The notes: generated by a model from the letters alone, not told the origin. Shown: positions 1 to 13,520, counted from the first letter of the stretch. The stretch is 64,000 nucleotides of DNA from Seriola aureovittata (GCF_021018895.1 NC_079377.1:5896501-5960500), one strand, 5' to 3'. Translations and numbers: made by a program.

Positions 1-129
1 GGGGTTTATATAACACGGCTAAACTATTCCCAATCAATTCAATTTGCCAGTGAAGTTCTAGACACATCTCAAGGAGAATAAAACCAATAATAAATAAAAA
101 ATCATAATTATAAAACAGAATGCACCTGA

Positions 130-2801
130 GCACAGCAGAGGCTGACGATTTTTGGGGATTCCTGTGCGATTCCCTCGGGATGGGAGTCAATTTCACTATC
201 AATCACATGACTGGGACAGGAAATCGGAGCAGAATAGATATAGGTCAGTTTTTATATATGCTGTTCTAATATGAATGAAAACCATTTCTTCATTTGAAAC
301 ATAACACAAGTCTTTCTGTGGTCTTTTTTTGTTCTTTTTTATCCTCTGCTGTCTACTCTGACCAGTGCTCCATCTTACATTAGAACTACTCAATCAATTT
401 TGGCCACACATTTGTCTGAGTTGCTGTTCTGCAGTGACTGATGTGGACTAGAGGCATCTCTGTTAGCAGGGGAGGGGGGTGTGCCATGGGACTGCGATGG
501 GACAGGAATGTTTTTGTGGGAGTGGGATGGGCCAGGAGTGTAAAGCCACTCCTGTGTCACCCTCTCGACCACAGTTTGGAGAATACTTTTTTGTAAATAA
601 GAGATTTTGGTTTTTCATTTTTAATAAATTCACAAAAGTTTCTACAAACAACTTTTCACTTTGTTAATGTGGGGTACTGAGTGTAGATTGGTGGGTGTTT
701 GTTTGGTGTGTAACCTGGACACTAACCCGGCAGGATCCTTCATCCGTTTTGACTCTATTGCTGTATAGCCCAGACCTACATTCATGGCTCTAATGTCTAG
801 GAGGAGGATTTGATACTGGTGAAGTGACTCTGGTGGATTCAAATTTCAATTCTTCTAATTTTCTGTGTAAGAAAACATAAACTAGACTATAAAAATACTG
901 CAGCTTTTGTGCATATTTTTACATTTTTCAAAATAAGATCAGGTCTTCTTGAGGTCTCTGGGTCAGCATTTTCCATTTACAGCACTTGACAGCTTGTGTT
1001 GTTAGACAGAGTTAATCACACATTATATAAATGACGGTTGCTAATTAGCATTATCTCTCTTTCTTTCATGGGTCCAGCTGTGGTGACAGCAAAAAGCATT
1101 AAAGATGTGACTACGTTGATAAGCTGACCTCTGGATCAACCTAAATGTACAATGAACATTCTAAAGTTACTAACTGGCTGACTGAAGCTTTGCTGCTAAT
1201 TCTGCACAGCATCTCCACTCTCAAAGGTAAAGAGGTCAACACGAGACTCTCACATTGATCTTTGGCCTTATATGAGAGTAAACTCACTGACAATGTTTAC
1301 AGTGCACCTTCAAATTTTATAAGAAGGAATGAAAATTGGACAAAAGTCTGGCCATTTGTAAAATCTGTGGAACATCAGAGAAGTAGTTGAGAGTGATGAC
1401 TTCGTGACATGGTAAATTTATTAGAGCTGAGGTACAAGATACCAAATAGACAGCATTTTACTGACAAATGTGAACCACAGCCGTGTATCAAAGTAAAGAA
1501 TGAATGAATGAATCACACATATGGAAAAACACTGGCACTTTACTGAAAGAGGCATGTGTTGACTGACAAAGAACAGGCCCCCGTAACTGCCAATGCCAAA
1601 AACATGACTGTAGCATGAGTAGAAGCAGAGATGACCCCTCACCTTGGGTGGTTGGGGTTTTGCATTGCAATATAAAGGGAGCTGAAATCCTACTGGAGAA
1701 CCAGCAGGAGCTGGACCTGGCTATGACCTTCCCACAAGCTCATTTGAGATGCATCTACCTGACGGAAAAGCTCCCATGACACATTAGAGTGCTTTTTGGA
1801 GCAGTGACCACACTCATGTTAAGGGAGCGCAGAAGAGGGGAGGAGGTGAAGTCTTTTAATGAGAATGACATCTACAATGCTGAATACACAGTCAAGTTGA
1901 TGGCACCGGTCAAGCACGAGCGGGACGGGACGAGCAGCCAACAATCCAATTGACTGCCCCCCTCAAACTTCAAAAGCCCTTTCAAACATCGGATGAAGAC
2001 AAGGCGCTGATTACTGAGACGAAGAAGGCGTTTAACAACGAGTTGGTGCACACACCTCCCCATGACCTCCATACCCCCCCATCTGCTCTGGACCCTCGCT
2101 TCAAAGCTTTGTCCTTCCAGAGTGACCATGGCGCTGAGAGGATATTTACACGTATGTCAGCTGAAACTGCAGCTCGGCATGACAAGGTAACGCCCCAACA
2201 AACACACTCTCTCACCCCCTCAACACAAAATAAATTATTACAGTGCACTTTTGAGCATAATGCTGTCACTAGCTGTACTCTGTGACTGCTAGTGCTGCAC
2301 ACTGTTACTGTCGACTGAGAGCATGCACTGCATTTAACCATACTGCACACAGTTTGCTAGTTAATCCAACTTTTGAGTTTTGGCCGAATTATTATGATTA
2401 TTATTTTACTTCAACAGCATACTCATTGCTCTCCCTTCGGAGCAGACACACCAAAAAAATTTTTTTCATCCCCTTTTCCATTTTCTTTGGCTCTAAAATG
2501 TAATAATATTTTTTTTTCCAGTGTTAGAGGGGCTTTGCAATCCACTGAAGGGCTACGACTACTGTGTTTTTCATATTTCTCCTGCTGAATAACTGCCATG
2601 GTGAAACAACTCGGCATGGGTTTGTGAGATAGACTTCAGTTTATATTCATAATGTCAAAATGTTTGTTCATGCAGTAAGTCTGTTTTGCCTAATTATGTC
2701 TATTGAAAAAGTAATAAACGCAATCAAATGTAATTCTGAAATTATACATGTCTTACTTTTGTTACCGGTGCCATAAAGTAATGAAGAATTGGGAATCCCT
2801 G
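130..2801 (+). mobile_element. Degenerate hAT element (left boundary uncertain)
   Basis: The right end at 2784-2801 reads as an inverted CAGGGATTCCCAA, a typical hAT terminal sequence, and lies 0.6 kb after the transposase remnant. GC-richer segments at 150-235 and 470-560, with repeated motifs such as GATGGGA and GGGACAGGA, resemble hAT subterminal repeats. I could not find a clean matching left terminal repeat or an 8-bp target duplication, so the left limit is a guess. Confidence 0.45.
1950..2186 (+). pseudogene. hAT-superfamily transposase remnant
   Basis: The plus-strand frame starting MTAPLKLQKPFQT runs through KKAFNNEL and then SALDPRFKALSF. The LDPRFK-L-F motif is characteristic of hAT/ZBED-type transposases, just upstream of the C-terminal dimerisation region. 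About 80 residues resemble the family. The frame then runs into unrelated sequence after HDK, and no upstream zinc finger or catalytic block is intact. The copy is therefore a fragment and cannot encode a working transposase. It lies in inpp5a intron 2, antisense to the gene. Confidence 0.7.
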
Positions 2802-3056
2802 GTTTTTTATAATAAAAAAATGTACTTGAAGGTAAGGAATATTACTTTTGTGAAATTGACTTATTTAAATTTTAACTGAAATGTTAATTATATCAGATTG
2901 CATCGTATCACATCATACAGCTCCAAATTATTCCATATCTAAATGTATCGTAGCTCATGTGTCCAGATATGTATTGAATCATCCAAACACAAACACTACA
3001 GAGTATAAATTTCAAAAATAAGTACACTGGTCAAAACACAAAAAAGATATAAAGCC

Positions 3057-3090
3057 TTTTTTTATTTTTTTTTTATTTTTTTTTTTTTTT
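3057..3090. repeat. T-rich homopolymer tract
   Basis: 34 bases, all T except two A interruptions. It may be the tail of a retroposed sequence, but no element body is recognisable. Confidence 0.85.
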
Positions 3091-4180
3091 AGCAAAAAGT
3101 AATTTTAAATTTCCATGAACTTTATCTGCTGTAATATATATAAATATGCTCTCTGTATGTGGCAATTTAATGAAAACGTTTGCACAATATATTTGTCTCA
3201 CAACCACACTAGAGTTGTGAAGAAAAATCCTGGTTACCGTAGCAAAACTATCAGTGTCTCTCTCTCTTCTCTCTGTCTGTTACTTTCAGACAGCAGTTTG
3301 ACTTCTAGCTGCCTCACTTCCCTTACCCCAGTGGAAAGAGTTGTGGTTAGTCAGAGGTTCCTATGCAGATGAAAAGGTAAGATATGAAACATGACTGAGC
3401 TCAAGCTCTGGCTCTCTGAAAAACCAGTGCATGTGAAAGGTGAGGGTGAATACGATCACAGCATCTAAACCGAACATTAGTCTGCAAGATGTTTGAAAAG
3501 GATAACAGGATAGGCCGATCAGGAAAAGATATAAATAAATAAACATTTTCAAAACATGCATTGAAGCCTTTCGGAAAGCGTGTGCAGCGTAGGTTACAGC
3601 AGAACTAGATTTCGATTTTCTCTTTGCAGAAAGGATGTTGCGAGCGCATGCCTTCACTCGACTTAATCTACAGAACTTCCAACCGAAAAGACAATCACAT
3701 GAAATAGCCTGAAGGGTTTTTTTTGGCCACAGTCTCATGACAACACTTGAAGCTATAGAGACACATGGTAGGCCTGATGTGTCCTCCACAATACTACTGT
3801 AGCAAATTAAGGAAAGATGATGTGTAAAAAATATGTAGATTACAATTCTGATAACACATGTTGCAATGGTAAAAGCTGCAAAGTAATACAGCACATAAAG
3901 AAGTGCACAGTGTCGCCATTATAGTCTCACATTTACAAACAACACTTTACAAACACACGTCAGTTTATGCATGACGTGTGGTCAGCACATTAAAACTCAT
4001 TAAGATACTGACTGCACCCAGGAGCTAAGACGTCACTCTACCGAGGACCTTAATAAAACATTACTGCATAGGCACCACTGCAGCAGTTACAGTTGAGAAT
4101 GACCTACATTTGTAGCCCAAACAGTAACATGTTACTTGTTGGATTAACATCATTACATGTTTGTATACTGCATCACTTAC

Positions 4181-4222
4181 CTGGTAAAACTCCCTCAGCC
4201 AAGTTTTCTGTAGATTTTCAGG
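4181..4222 (-). CDS. inpp5a: inpp5a coding exon 2 (14 codons)
   Basis: This 42-bp exon on the minus strand encodes PENLQKTWLREFYQ. It matches INPP5A residues directly after the exon-1 sequence; mammals, from memory, have N where this fish has T. The acceptor is a long pyrimidine tract (RC of 4223-4250) ending in CCAG. The donor is GTAAGT (RC of 4175-4180) after the CAG codon. The reading frame enters and leaves in phase 0, so exon 1 joins to give ...GSLFED-PENLQK.... The next exon (family sequence after EFYQ) was sought in 1-4180 and not found, so intron 2 extends past the left edge. Exact splice sites plus family identity on both sides make this a confident call despite the small size. Confidence 0.95.
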
Positions 4223-4755
4223 CTGGAAGAGAAAAAAAAGAAAAGAAGACGAGCCGTGAGCGACATCATTAACAGTATTTCCTGACAACATCACAGACCC
4301 AGTGTGGGTCAAAGTGTGTGTTTTAACTTCATCAAATGCTGGATTTGACGCACTCTGGCACATAACTTGCCAATCAGAAAAAAACATACCAAACTGACAT
4401 CTGGATAAGGTCTTGTTAGATGTCTAAAGTGACTCATTTTCTCAAATACAATTTGTAAAACTTCTCTTGATTAACAACAAACATGTTGGTGTTTGACTAA
4501 GGGATGAAGGGTATACACATACACCATATATATCTATATATATATAGATCTATATATACACACATATATATTTTTTTTCATCTTATATATGTACAACCAT
4601 GTGCCACTGTCCATACGTTTACTGGCAGGAAGTTGCCTCACTCCAGTTTCAGTTATCTTTCCCTCAGGGTCACAAATCATGTTCTCCATTGTCAAGCCTC
4701 TTGCCATCTCTGTCTCTTTCTCTCACCTGCTTTTCCTCTGCCTGTATCTGTCATT

Positions 4756-4788
4756 CCCTCTCTCTCTCACTCTCTCACTCTCTCTCTC

Positions 4789-4831
<43 letters not shown>

Positions 4832-4851
4832 CTGTCTCTGTCTCTGTCTCG
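4756..4851. repeat. (TC)n microsatellite with TG/TCTG tail
   Basis: A polypyrimidine run of CT dinucleotides interrupted by A, passing into TGTGTG and TCTGTC units. It lies upstream of exon 2 in intron 1; on the minus strand it is purine-rich. Confidence 0.95.
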
Positions 4852-4981
4852 CTCCTCCACTTTAAAAGGCTATTCCCAGACCTGGACTTCATTTGGTTCA
4901 TGCAGTGGAAACAGGGCCATGGGCAGTCTACCATTTAAGGAGAGATCTCCTTATGTCGATAACTAGGTCTGGTGAACAGCT

Positions 4982-4983
<2 letters not shown>

Positions 4984-5063
<80 letters not shown>
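4984..5063. repeat. (TG)n microsatellite
   Basis: About 40 TG dinucleotides with one phase slip at 5019-5020. Confidence 0.97.
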
Positions 5064-5065
<2 letters not shown>

Positions 5066-5535
5066 ACAAAGTCTATAATAAGAATACACAAGGGATCAGC
5101 AGGCTCTGTCGGTATCTGTAACAAAGCCCTAATATATTACAGAAGTAGGTGCAGTAACCGCGGACGGCATCGGGGCACGAAGCACACCAAATACCTGATC
5201 ACCATGACAACCCTATCTAAAAACATTCCTATTATTGTTTTTCTCTGAGATTTTGTCTTTACATGGAAATCTTTCAAAATGTCTCACTGTGGTTTAAGGA
5301 TTTAAATCAGTAGTAACATCAACTTGATAAACAGCTGATATTTGATTAAGTGATGTTGGACGTCACTGAACCATAAAAGGACGTTTACCTCCGTCATTCT
5401 ACTTTAGTCAGATCTAAATACACATTAATTATAAAACACATCATTTATAATCATTGTATACAAGATCTGAAAGCTGCCAAACAACATCAACTAAGCCATA
5501 GTGCTGTAGACGGGCAGTAGTAGAAATGTTAATGT

Positions 5536-6084
5536 TTATTAAAGAAACAGTTCAACACAAAGTGTTATTCACTATCCATCTTGTCAACTAACTGTCTTTT
5601 TGACAGTTAGTTGACAAGATCAATTAGCCTAGCTTAGCATTAAGACTGGAAACGGGGAAGCAACTAATTTAGCTCTCTGCAACGTTTAAAATACCTCCAT
5701 AACTGCTGGTTAATCTGTGTACTAACAGTTTTGTAAAAAACTGCAATTTGTGTTTTTTTTGGGGAGTTACAATCTATAACTATTATATAAATATATAACT
5801 ACTACTTCTTGATTAACTACAAATTTCTGTTTTTACATTTATATGTCCAATAAGATACAACTACAGTTAAGTATTAACTGGGCTTCAGAGGTGCTGGTAG
5901 CACATAGCTAGAACCTAGGCTAGTGGTTTCTCCACGCTTGCAGTCTTCATGCTATGCTAAGCTAACCAGCCTTCTAGCTCTAGCTCTGTAGTTAACAATC
6001 GGTCATGAATAGTATCAATCTCCACCTCTAAGTCTCAGAAAGAAAAATAAGTGTACGTCTCAAAATGCTGAATTGTTTTTTTGG
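5536..6084. mobile_element. Long-inverted-repeat MITE-like element, divergent copy
   Basis: The left half contains the GCCTAGCTTAGCAT / AGACTGGAAAC block. The right half contains its complement (GCTATGCTAAGCTAACCAGC) followed by a tail ending TCTCAAAATGCTGAATTG. This layout matches a non-autonomous element with long terminal inverted repeats that I recall as abundant in percomorph fish; related copies lie at 29.59-29.95 and 47.25-47.78 kb. The outer left arm is replaced by a 19-bp perfect hairpin (5578-5620). Confidence 0.6.
5578..5620. repeat. Perfect 19-bp hairpin
   Basis: The left arm 5578-5596 and right arm 5602-5620 are exact reverse complements around a TTTTT loop. The core is TTGTCAACTAACTGTC. 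Confidence 0.95.
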
Positions 6085-6325
6085 ATCATCTTTACATCAA
6101 AGAAACTACTTATTTATTTATTTATGTTAATGTATTTTAGGGAAACAAGTTACCACTGCAAATTATTCCTGTGATGCCCAGAATGTATGAACTAAAAATA
6201 GTACACCTGCACTTTGCACACATATAACATTAATGCACTCACAGATTAATAAATGTGGTCAAGAGCTTCTCCCTGATAGACGCTGACATTTTCAGGGGAA
6301 CCTAAATGTCTCAAGACCTAGCAAG

Positions 6326-6360
6326 TGTGTGTCTGTGTGTGGTTGTGGCTGTATATGCCT

Positions 6361-6408
<48 letters not shown>
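6326..6408. repeat. (TG)n microsatellite
   Basis: An imperfect TG stretch leads into a pure run of about 20 units at 6366-6406. Confidence 0.95.
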
Positions 6409-6409
<1 letters not shown>

Positions 6410-7014
6410 TCTCGGCCTCAGCCAGATCAGACAGAGCATAGGTCTATATAAGGACATAAGCACTGGACCTTGTCATTAGTCACATGAATGAGGGAAGAGA
6501 AAAAGAGAGTGAGATGGAGACAGACACACAGAAGAACAGAAAAGTTCACAGCAGAAAGTTGCCACCTGATCATCCTGGTAAAAAAACTAGACACAAGTTT
6601 ACATTTACAGGTCAGACTGAAACAGTCGGTGCAAGTTGCTGCCGTTTTACTGTTCAGTGCCTTTTTGGGTTGCTGTCATCACAGACGGCGTGTGAGTTGG
6701 CCACGCCAAAAACACATTTGAAACACGCTTCTGTGTGTGTCTGAGGTTCAGATCCTGAATCCTGTGAAGTGTGGATTCCAGTGATAGTACCATTCAGTAA
6801 CATGACAGCCCTTGACAAATCATTCAGATATTTTTAGCTCTTTCCATTGGTTGTTTCTCCCAGGACCACTGTTAGCCACGCTCACTGCTGATTTCAAAGG
6901 TTTCCTGTGCATCACACTTGTATCACACACACACTCAGCAGCACAGAGGCTGCAAGAGCGATGAATTGAATCTCTCCAAAATCACCCTGCAAGTGCACCG
7001 GTGGACTTTGCATG

Positions 7015-7032
7015 AAAAAAAAAAAAAAAAAA
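7015..7032. repeat. Poly-A tract
   Basis: 18 consecutive A. No adjacent retroposon body recognised. Confidence 0.9.
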
Positions 7033-9998
7033 CTCAGCAGACACCAGCTTGGCGGATGGGTGACCATGGTAATGAGGCAATAAAACCATACTGTTGACAG
7101 TTTTATAAACAAGTCTTAAAGTATCTCATCTGGGGAATACGTGTCCTAGATCAACTTGACATGGAGCAGAAGAGTGGAAAGAAACAGCCACAGCAGCTCG
7201 GTCATGTACAAATTCGTCCAGAGCTTTTCTAGAGCGCTCAGTTTTAGGCTGACCCAGCTCTGGTGTGAAGCGGAGACGTGTGATGATTCTGGGGAGCAGA
7301 TGTTGGCCTTGCCTCGGTGGCTGAGAGGGGCCCTTGGAGGCCTGAGCCCTGGAGAGAAAGTGGGCTAATAGCAGAAGGGAAGGGAGGACAAACCGAGGCT
7401 ATATCTGTAGCCATGGCACTTTGCCACCGGCCCTCGGCTTATCAGAAGGTAATTGGCAGTTAATTAGCAAGTGGGGCTATACTGCTGGAAAAGGTAAAAA
7501 TAAACCCAAAACCTCCCCAGCCTCTACTCAACATACACCTCCTCTTCCTCCGCTGGCACTTTCACTCGCTTAGTTCTCTCCACCTCCTCTCTCTTCTTTG
7601 CTCATGCCTCTGTTTTCTCAGCCGATGGCCTACCTCTCAGACAGCAAGGGGAACTGAGCGACTCAGATTGGGTTTTCATAGGAAATCTATTTAACCTCCC
7701 AATCATTAAAAAGGTACTGTCCTCGTATTCTCGATGAGCACATCAGAAAAGCATCAATTATGGACAAAATACAGGAATAATGAAACCTGCCCCGTGTCCA
7801 GAATTTGCTTTGAACACAAACTTACCTACCCAAGCCTTCTTTATGCTTTTATCACTTACATGGCATCATTACACTTTCTTTGGGTTATTGAAAGGAGGTA
7901 TCACTATCTTGTTACAAGATATTTGCTGATTGCAAATGCTCGGTTTTTGAATTTAACAAATACCATGCAAAGCACCTGGGCCATGCTGCCCAAAAGTGGT
8001 GTTGCATTGAAATTCTACAATGTGAAAGACCTTGGACTGATTTTTTCATGTTGCACAATATTATGAGTAGATACATCAACATGTAAGACTCTGTTGATCC
8101 ATATATCACAAAAAATATTGTAACACATATTTAAATATATTAATAAATGTAATATTCACTTGCCCTTAATAGTGTCGAGCAAGGCAGGTATTTCCTGTTA
8201 TAATTTCAATTCTTATTCAAACTACCTTCTACCACATGAATAGTCTCACTGGATTCTGCACTAAATTCTGTTGTGATGGAGGACTTAGGTTTCAGATACA
8301 AGACAAAAGCAAAAGTATCTGTATGACTAGACACCAGTAGACAAATGTGGGTTTTTTAATTCATTTTTTTTTATTAACGTGCAGCTGCAACAGATAGCAA
8401 CACACTATCTTCTCTAATCTGTATCAGCATGTTTGCTGTGCTCAAAATGCTAACAACTTCTTGCAAGGTGTAAACTGGTAACCATCCCTCTTTAGCTTTA
8501 ATTTAGCATAACCGTGTTTGTGGCTCTGCTGGATGAAATCAGTAAGATGACTGCGGGTTAAGCAGAGGTCACGACCTTGAGGCTGCCACAGAGCCTCAGA
8601 GGTTGTGGCCTCAAGTGTTCTTCCCCTTATGGCTCCTCAGAGAGGCATTCTTTGGCTAACAGTGCAGCAGCACCCCACCCACCCACCTTGGTATTACAGC
8701 AGGCTGTTTAAACTGAGACTGGAGGGGAAATTACGTCAAGGCCCATCCCGTTAAAGACCCCTGTGGCGATCTTCTGGGAACACATGGCCACAACATGAGA
8801 TTCCTCCTTTTCCACCTACTGCACATACTCCAACTAATCCTCTCCCTGTTTTCTTTTAGCCTCATATTCAGCTACAATATTATTATTTTCATTGGATTCT
8901 GCTGATCTCTAAGTTTGTCCATCCTCCCGTCGCCACTGGCTGTTATTTTGCTTCATCCTTCTCAACAATCGGGCTACTCTCCCATTCCCTGCAAGTGTGC
9001 TCAGCTCTCACTTTCTCAGACCACACGGGCATGGGGTTAGAAAAATGCTGCTATAAAAACTTTGCTCTGCAGCATGCAACCTCCATAATTGAAAAGAAGT
9101 GGAGTGGAGATGAGGAGCCTTAAAAAAGCAACGGTTGCTTGGTTACACCTGGCACTAATGCCAGACACACACAGGTCTAGCACAAAAAAAGCTGCATTTG
9201 AGGTACAACTTATAAACCAAGTAGAGTATAGCTCTAATGTAGTTCTGTCTTTCCATCTCCATCTGACACACATACACGTGGACGTCAGTCTAAAGCAAAT
9301 GAGACACATGGCTGAAAATAGAGCGACCTTCGGCACACGTCCTCAAGTTTCCTTCAAGGACATGTTAACATGTAACGTGCATGAAAGGCGTGTGGTGGAT
9401 GCTTTTATCTGGAGTGCCTGACACACTGGTTTGAATGATGTGGGCTGATGAACAACATTTCTGAATGGACACTGCTGAAGGCTGAAATTCAGTGCCAATA
9501 CTCAATACTACACAAAATACAGCAGAGGGGAGGAAGATTTTCAGCATGCTTCATTACCATTTAATAAATTATACATCACTTTAGATTTAAGCGGCACTGC
9601 ACCAATTTTGCACATGAAGTTCTGTCACTTGGAGAACTACTCCACCTTTGAAAATGGATAACTTAAACCACTCTGGAGGAGCTTTGTCAAATCTGAGGAA
9701 ATAAATCTAATGATGAGTTACATACAGAAATACATGAGAGTTTATGTGAATTGCAATATGGGATGTGTAGAATCCAGTGTAAGGAGCTCGAGTCATACTA
9801 GAGACTCAAAGTCAGTGCTTTGATTCTTTTTTTTAATGTGTTTCCTTTAAGTCCCACAAAATTATAGAACTGTAATACTAAATCACCAGAGTGACCCATT
9901 ATGGTCCAGATGACCTATGTGGCAAATGATCACATGATCTAAAATCATATTTATGCTGAACAACCCCTGGTCAAACATACAACAACAACAGACAATGA

Positions 9999-10124
<126 letters not shown>

Positions 10125-11907
10125 ACTCCATTGTCAATATAACAGGACTAGGTCAAAACCTATACATCGATGGAAGTGTGTATGGTCAATGTATGAAATT
10201 TAGGATGTGGTTTAAAACTGTTGTGGAACTACTGTAAACACCTGCTTTCAATGGAAAGTAGCTAAAGCTGCTGGAAAAGCGGCTAAATGTCACTAGATGA
10301 TATCAATGTGTCATATTTGCATTCAGCTTAGTGTCAGCTGGTTTGAGCGCTTTATTTGTTCGCTTCCCTCTTTATCTCTGTGATCACCAATAAAGCTGTC
10401 CTCATGTTTTCTGATTTTCTGCTTCTGTTTTCACACATCAGAACAAGTTTGAAATAGTGACTGAAACGCCGCCCATTTAGACTACGTGTTAACCAGCAGT
10501 CACTTCCAAGCTATTTCCATGCTGCTGCTCTGCTGCTAAAATCCTGTTTTCATAACCACAGCATTATCTGACAAAAACACCACTGATACAGATTTATTAA
10601 AAACAAAGGCTGTGCTGTGATTTCAGCTATCACTCACAGGACAGAGTGGACACATTCTGAAGGAGCAACGGCCAATGGGAAAAGTCCAACACTCAGCTGG
10701 CCAATGGTATCACACACTCACATGGGGATGTGGCCCTGCACCACGACCTGTCCAGCTATAAATATTGACTATAGCAGCTTTAATGTTTTGGTGCGGGTGG
10801 CCAAGAAGAAACCAAACGCACTATGGCAGCTCTGCATTCTGCTTAGTCTTCTCATGTTTGTTCTGAAGTAGTGTGTCTCACCTCCTATATTCAAAACAAC
10901 TTAGATGCCTTGTGACTTTGCCAGAACGACCTTTCAGAGAACCAAATGATAATCACACTTTCAAGCAAATACTCTGTAAATTAATCCGCAATTTGAGCAG
11001 ACAAACTAAGAATGATAGGAAGAAAGGGATCCTTCTTTTCCAAATCATAACCACTTCATTTGCTGTGCAAAATGAGAGCATAAATAAGTGACAGCTTTTA
11101 CTACCAGGAAGGCTTGGAACGATTCCCCGGACAACCACAGCTCACAACATCTTTTCATAGAGAAATCCCTTCACTGCTTCGACATTGTTCCAGGCTCAAC
11201 TGAATTATAGGATTACTTCTTAATATCAGCAGATTTCATTTCCTCGTATCCAATTAACAAAATTCTGCTCGATCCCATACCATAATCTAAATGAACTAGA
11301 TGAACAGCAGAGGCAGCGGCCATGCAACAGAGGCTTCTCATGTCAAGTCTTGTTTTTCCAACCCTCATGGCATAGCTCCTTGTGCAGGGGCAGCATGTGT
11401 GTGTGTGTTGACTGATTGTTCGTAAGGAGGTTACTGGCTTTAAGGGGAGTGGGCAGCTCACTAAAAATACCCTGCCTAGATGGAGGCCATTGACTGAGGG
11501 AGGGGATCTGAGGAAGGAGAGCAGCAGGAGAAGCAGCAGGGGAATCGGTTGATTGGTCTTCAACAGGTTGCTGCCGATGTCACTTTCCCTAACAACTCTC
11601 CTCCACAGCTGCTCAGTGGAGGCTGGATGCCGCAGAGGTGTGTCCCCTCTGTGTTTTATGTAACTTCACATCAAAGAGGCTCATTATGGAATTAATTAGA
11701 GCAAACCCACACTGAGGAAACACCGAATTAGACCTAGGCTGGCTCCTGAGAGATGTCTTCATCCCTGTGGACGCAGGCATGGAGGACGTATGGAGGAGGA
11801 TAAAGGCGTCAGAATAATTCAAACTAAGTGATTGTCAGATCATTAAATGCCTGAAACCCCACTTGGTTTTCAACATCAGACTCAAGGGGGGCTGCATCTG
11901 ACATTTA

Positions 11908-11920
11908 TTTTTTTTTTTTT
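11908..11920. repeat. Poly-T tract
   Basis: 13 T. Together with the A tract at 12064-12076 it brackets a 145-bp segment of otherwise unique sequence. Confidence 0.85.
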
Positions 11921-12063
11921 AAAGACAGACCACCTGATAAGATGCCCACCTATGTGAAGGTGAGAAAGTACGGAGGGCTTTAACTTCTCACAACTTCTCC
12001 TTCTGTCACTTTTTGTGTGTATAAACGGGTGCAACATTAAGAATGTCTTCAAGGAAAGACTGT

Positions 12064-12076
12064 AAAAAAAAAAAAA
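12064..12076. repeat. Poly-A tract
   Basis: 13 A in an A-rich context. Confidence 0.85.
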
Positions 12077-13064
12077 AGAAAAGTGCACTGCATCCCCATT
12101 TAAACAAGTATCATGTCTTCCCCCTCTCTGTAGTCAAGTCCTCATCCACATTTTGCACAAATTCTAACCAAGGATGCAGAAAATCTGAAAAAATGAAGTA
12201 CGAGTTAATGTGTGTGTGTTTCCATCCACTAATGTGATGTGGATATCAGGAATTGGTTCGTGGAGATAAACAGACGCTGGAGCTAATTACCCTGTCAGTT
12301 GCCATTAAACTATTGTAAAAGCAGAAGCTGCAACAAGATTGAATAATTAATAGAGCAGTGGTTTAACATCAAACAAAAGAAAACATGATAGCAATATTCC
12401 TTTCATGTCTGTTTCATGTATTTATAAGTGCAAGATTACAGTCACCTTATGACTGTACACATCTTGTGTTTTTGTCTCTTCAGCGATGTTTTAGTCTGTT
12501 TCCATGGCACTTAAATTTGATGCATTGTACTTATAATGATACACAAACTGTTACACCTCAGCCAAGCGTTTTTTAGGCCAAATTAGCAATGTTTATAAAA
12601 AGAGGTGCATAGAAACAGTGACAGAAACATTGCGATTTTATACAACTGGCAAATTCTATGTTGCCTGTCTAGATGAACTCCTAAAAGAGCAACTTAACAT
12701 CCCCCTGAAAATCTTGTTTTTGCTGACTTCCAATGATGAACTTGGTGCAGTGATGTCTAAGTGTACTCCAGCGTGTGTCAGTTCACCATGACATCAGGGG
12801 TAAAACAGTGTGTGTCACTAGCTTCTCTGGCAGTGCTTTTATGTTCACCTGCTGATTCCGTTTTTGCTGGCTGTCTCAAGGGTTGTTTACCTGCCTTTGA
12901 CTCAATGCATGCTGGGAAAAGATTCAAGCCCCGCCTCGAAACTGCACAGAAAGATGCAGAATGGATGATGGTGCTTTGGGGTGTTATATACTTATCTATC
13001 TGCTCTGAAAAGATTCTGGAGAAAACACACAAAATGTTGAATAGTTGTACAAAACATCACGTTT

Positions 13065-13320
13065 ACTTGTTTGCCAGACGCTTTTATCCAGAGTGACTCA
13101 GAAGTGAGGGACATGACTAAAGCTTCAGTGCAGCAAGAGACCTATTCAATAAGGAGTGTACCGAAAGTGCATAGTAACCGCTAGTTGGGGGTGTTGGGTG
13201 TTAGAGGTGTAGGAGAGGAGGTGCTCTCAGAAGAGATGAGTCTTCAAGAGATACTTGAAGACAGAGAGAGATGCCCCATCCTCGTTGTATGAAGAACTAA
13301 CAGGAGGAGCTCTGAGATAG
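13065..13320. mobile_element. Teleost SINE-like or short interspersed repeat copy
   Basis: It starts with GCCAGACGCTTTTATCCAGA and continues through GAGGTGCTCTCAGAAGAG and GAGTCTTCAAGA. The first block is the complement of the widespread fish 'CTTTGGATAAAAGCGTCTGC' repeat tail, and the later blocks belong to the same repeat as I remember it. A tail-only copy in the opposite orientation lies at 55588-55625. Confidence 0.5.
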
Positions 13321-13504
13321 GGAGGCTGAGAGTGGACACTGTTGTTTAACTTTTGACAATTATAAGAATACTTTATATGAGCAGTCAAAAAAAGAGAAGC
13401 AGCCAAACTGTATACACTCTGTATAAACAGAACGGTAGCTGCAGTGTAAATGTAGTAGTGGAATAGCGAACAAAGGAAAACAGAAAACTAGTATTCAAAA
13501 ATAT

Positions 13505-13520
13505 TCACACACACACACAC
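13505..13520. repeat. Short (CA)n
   Basis: Eight CA dinucleotides. Confidence 0.85.

Larger units (their letters stand above)
1..4180 (-). other. Part of inpp5a intron 2
   Basis: DNA 3' of the exon-2 donor on the minus strand. It contains the hAT remnant (to 2801), an A/T homopolymer region (3057-3090), and otherwise unremarkable sequence at 2.8-4.18 kb. No match to the expected next INPP5A exon was seen. Confidence 0.8.

Noticed and set aside
3361..3894. 177-codon minus-strand ORF, the longest in intron 2 outside repeats
   Set aside because: No recognisable domain, hydrophobic and Cys/Ser-rich by chance composition, no splice or family support, and no match to the expected INPP5A exon 3.
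8576..8614. Imperfect hairpin CTTGAGGC...GCCTCAAG as a microRNA precursor
   Set aside because: The stem is short and broken, and no known miRNA seed is recognised.
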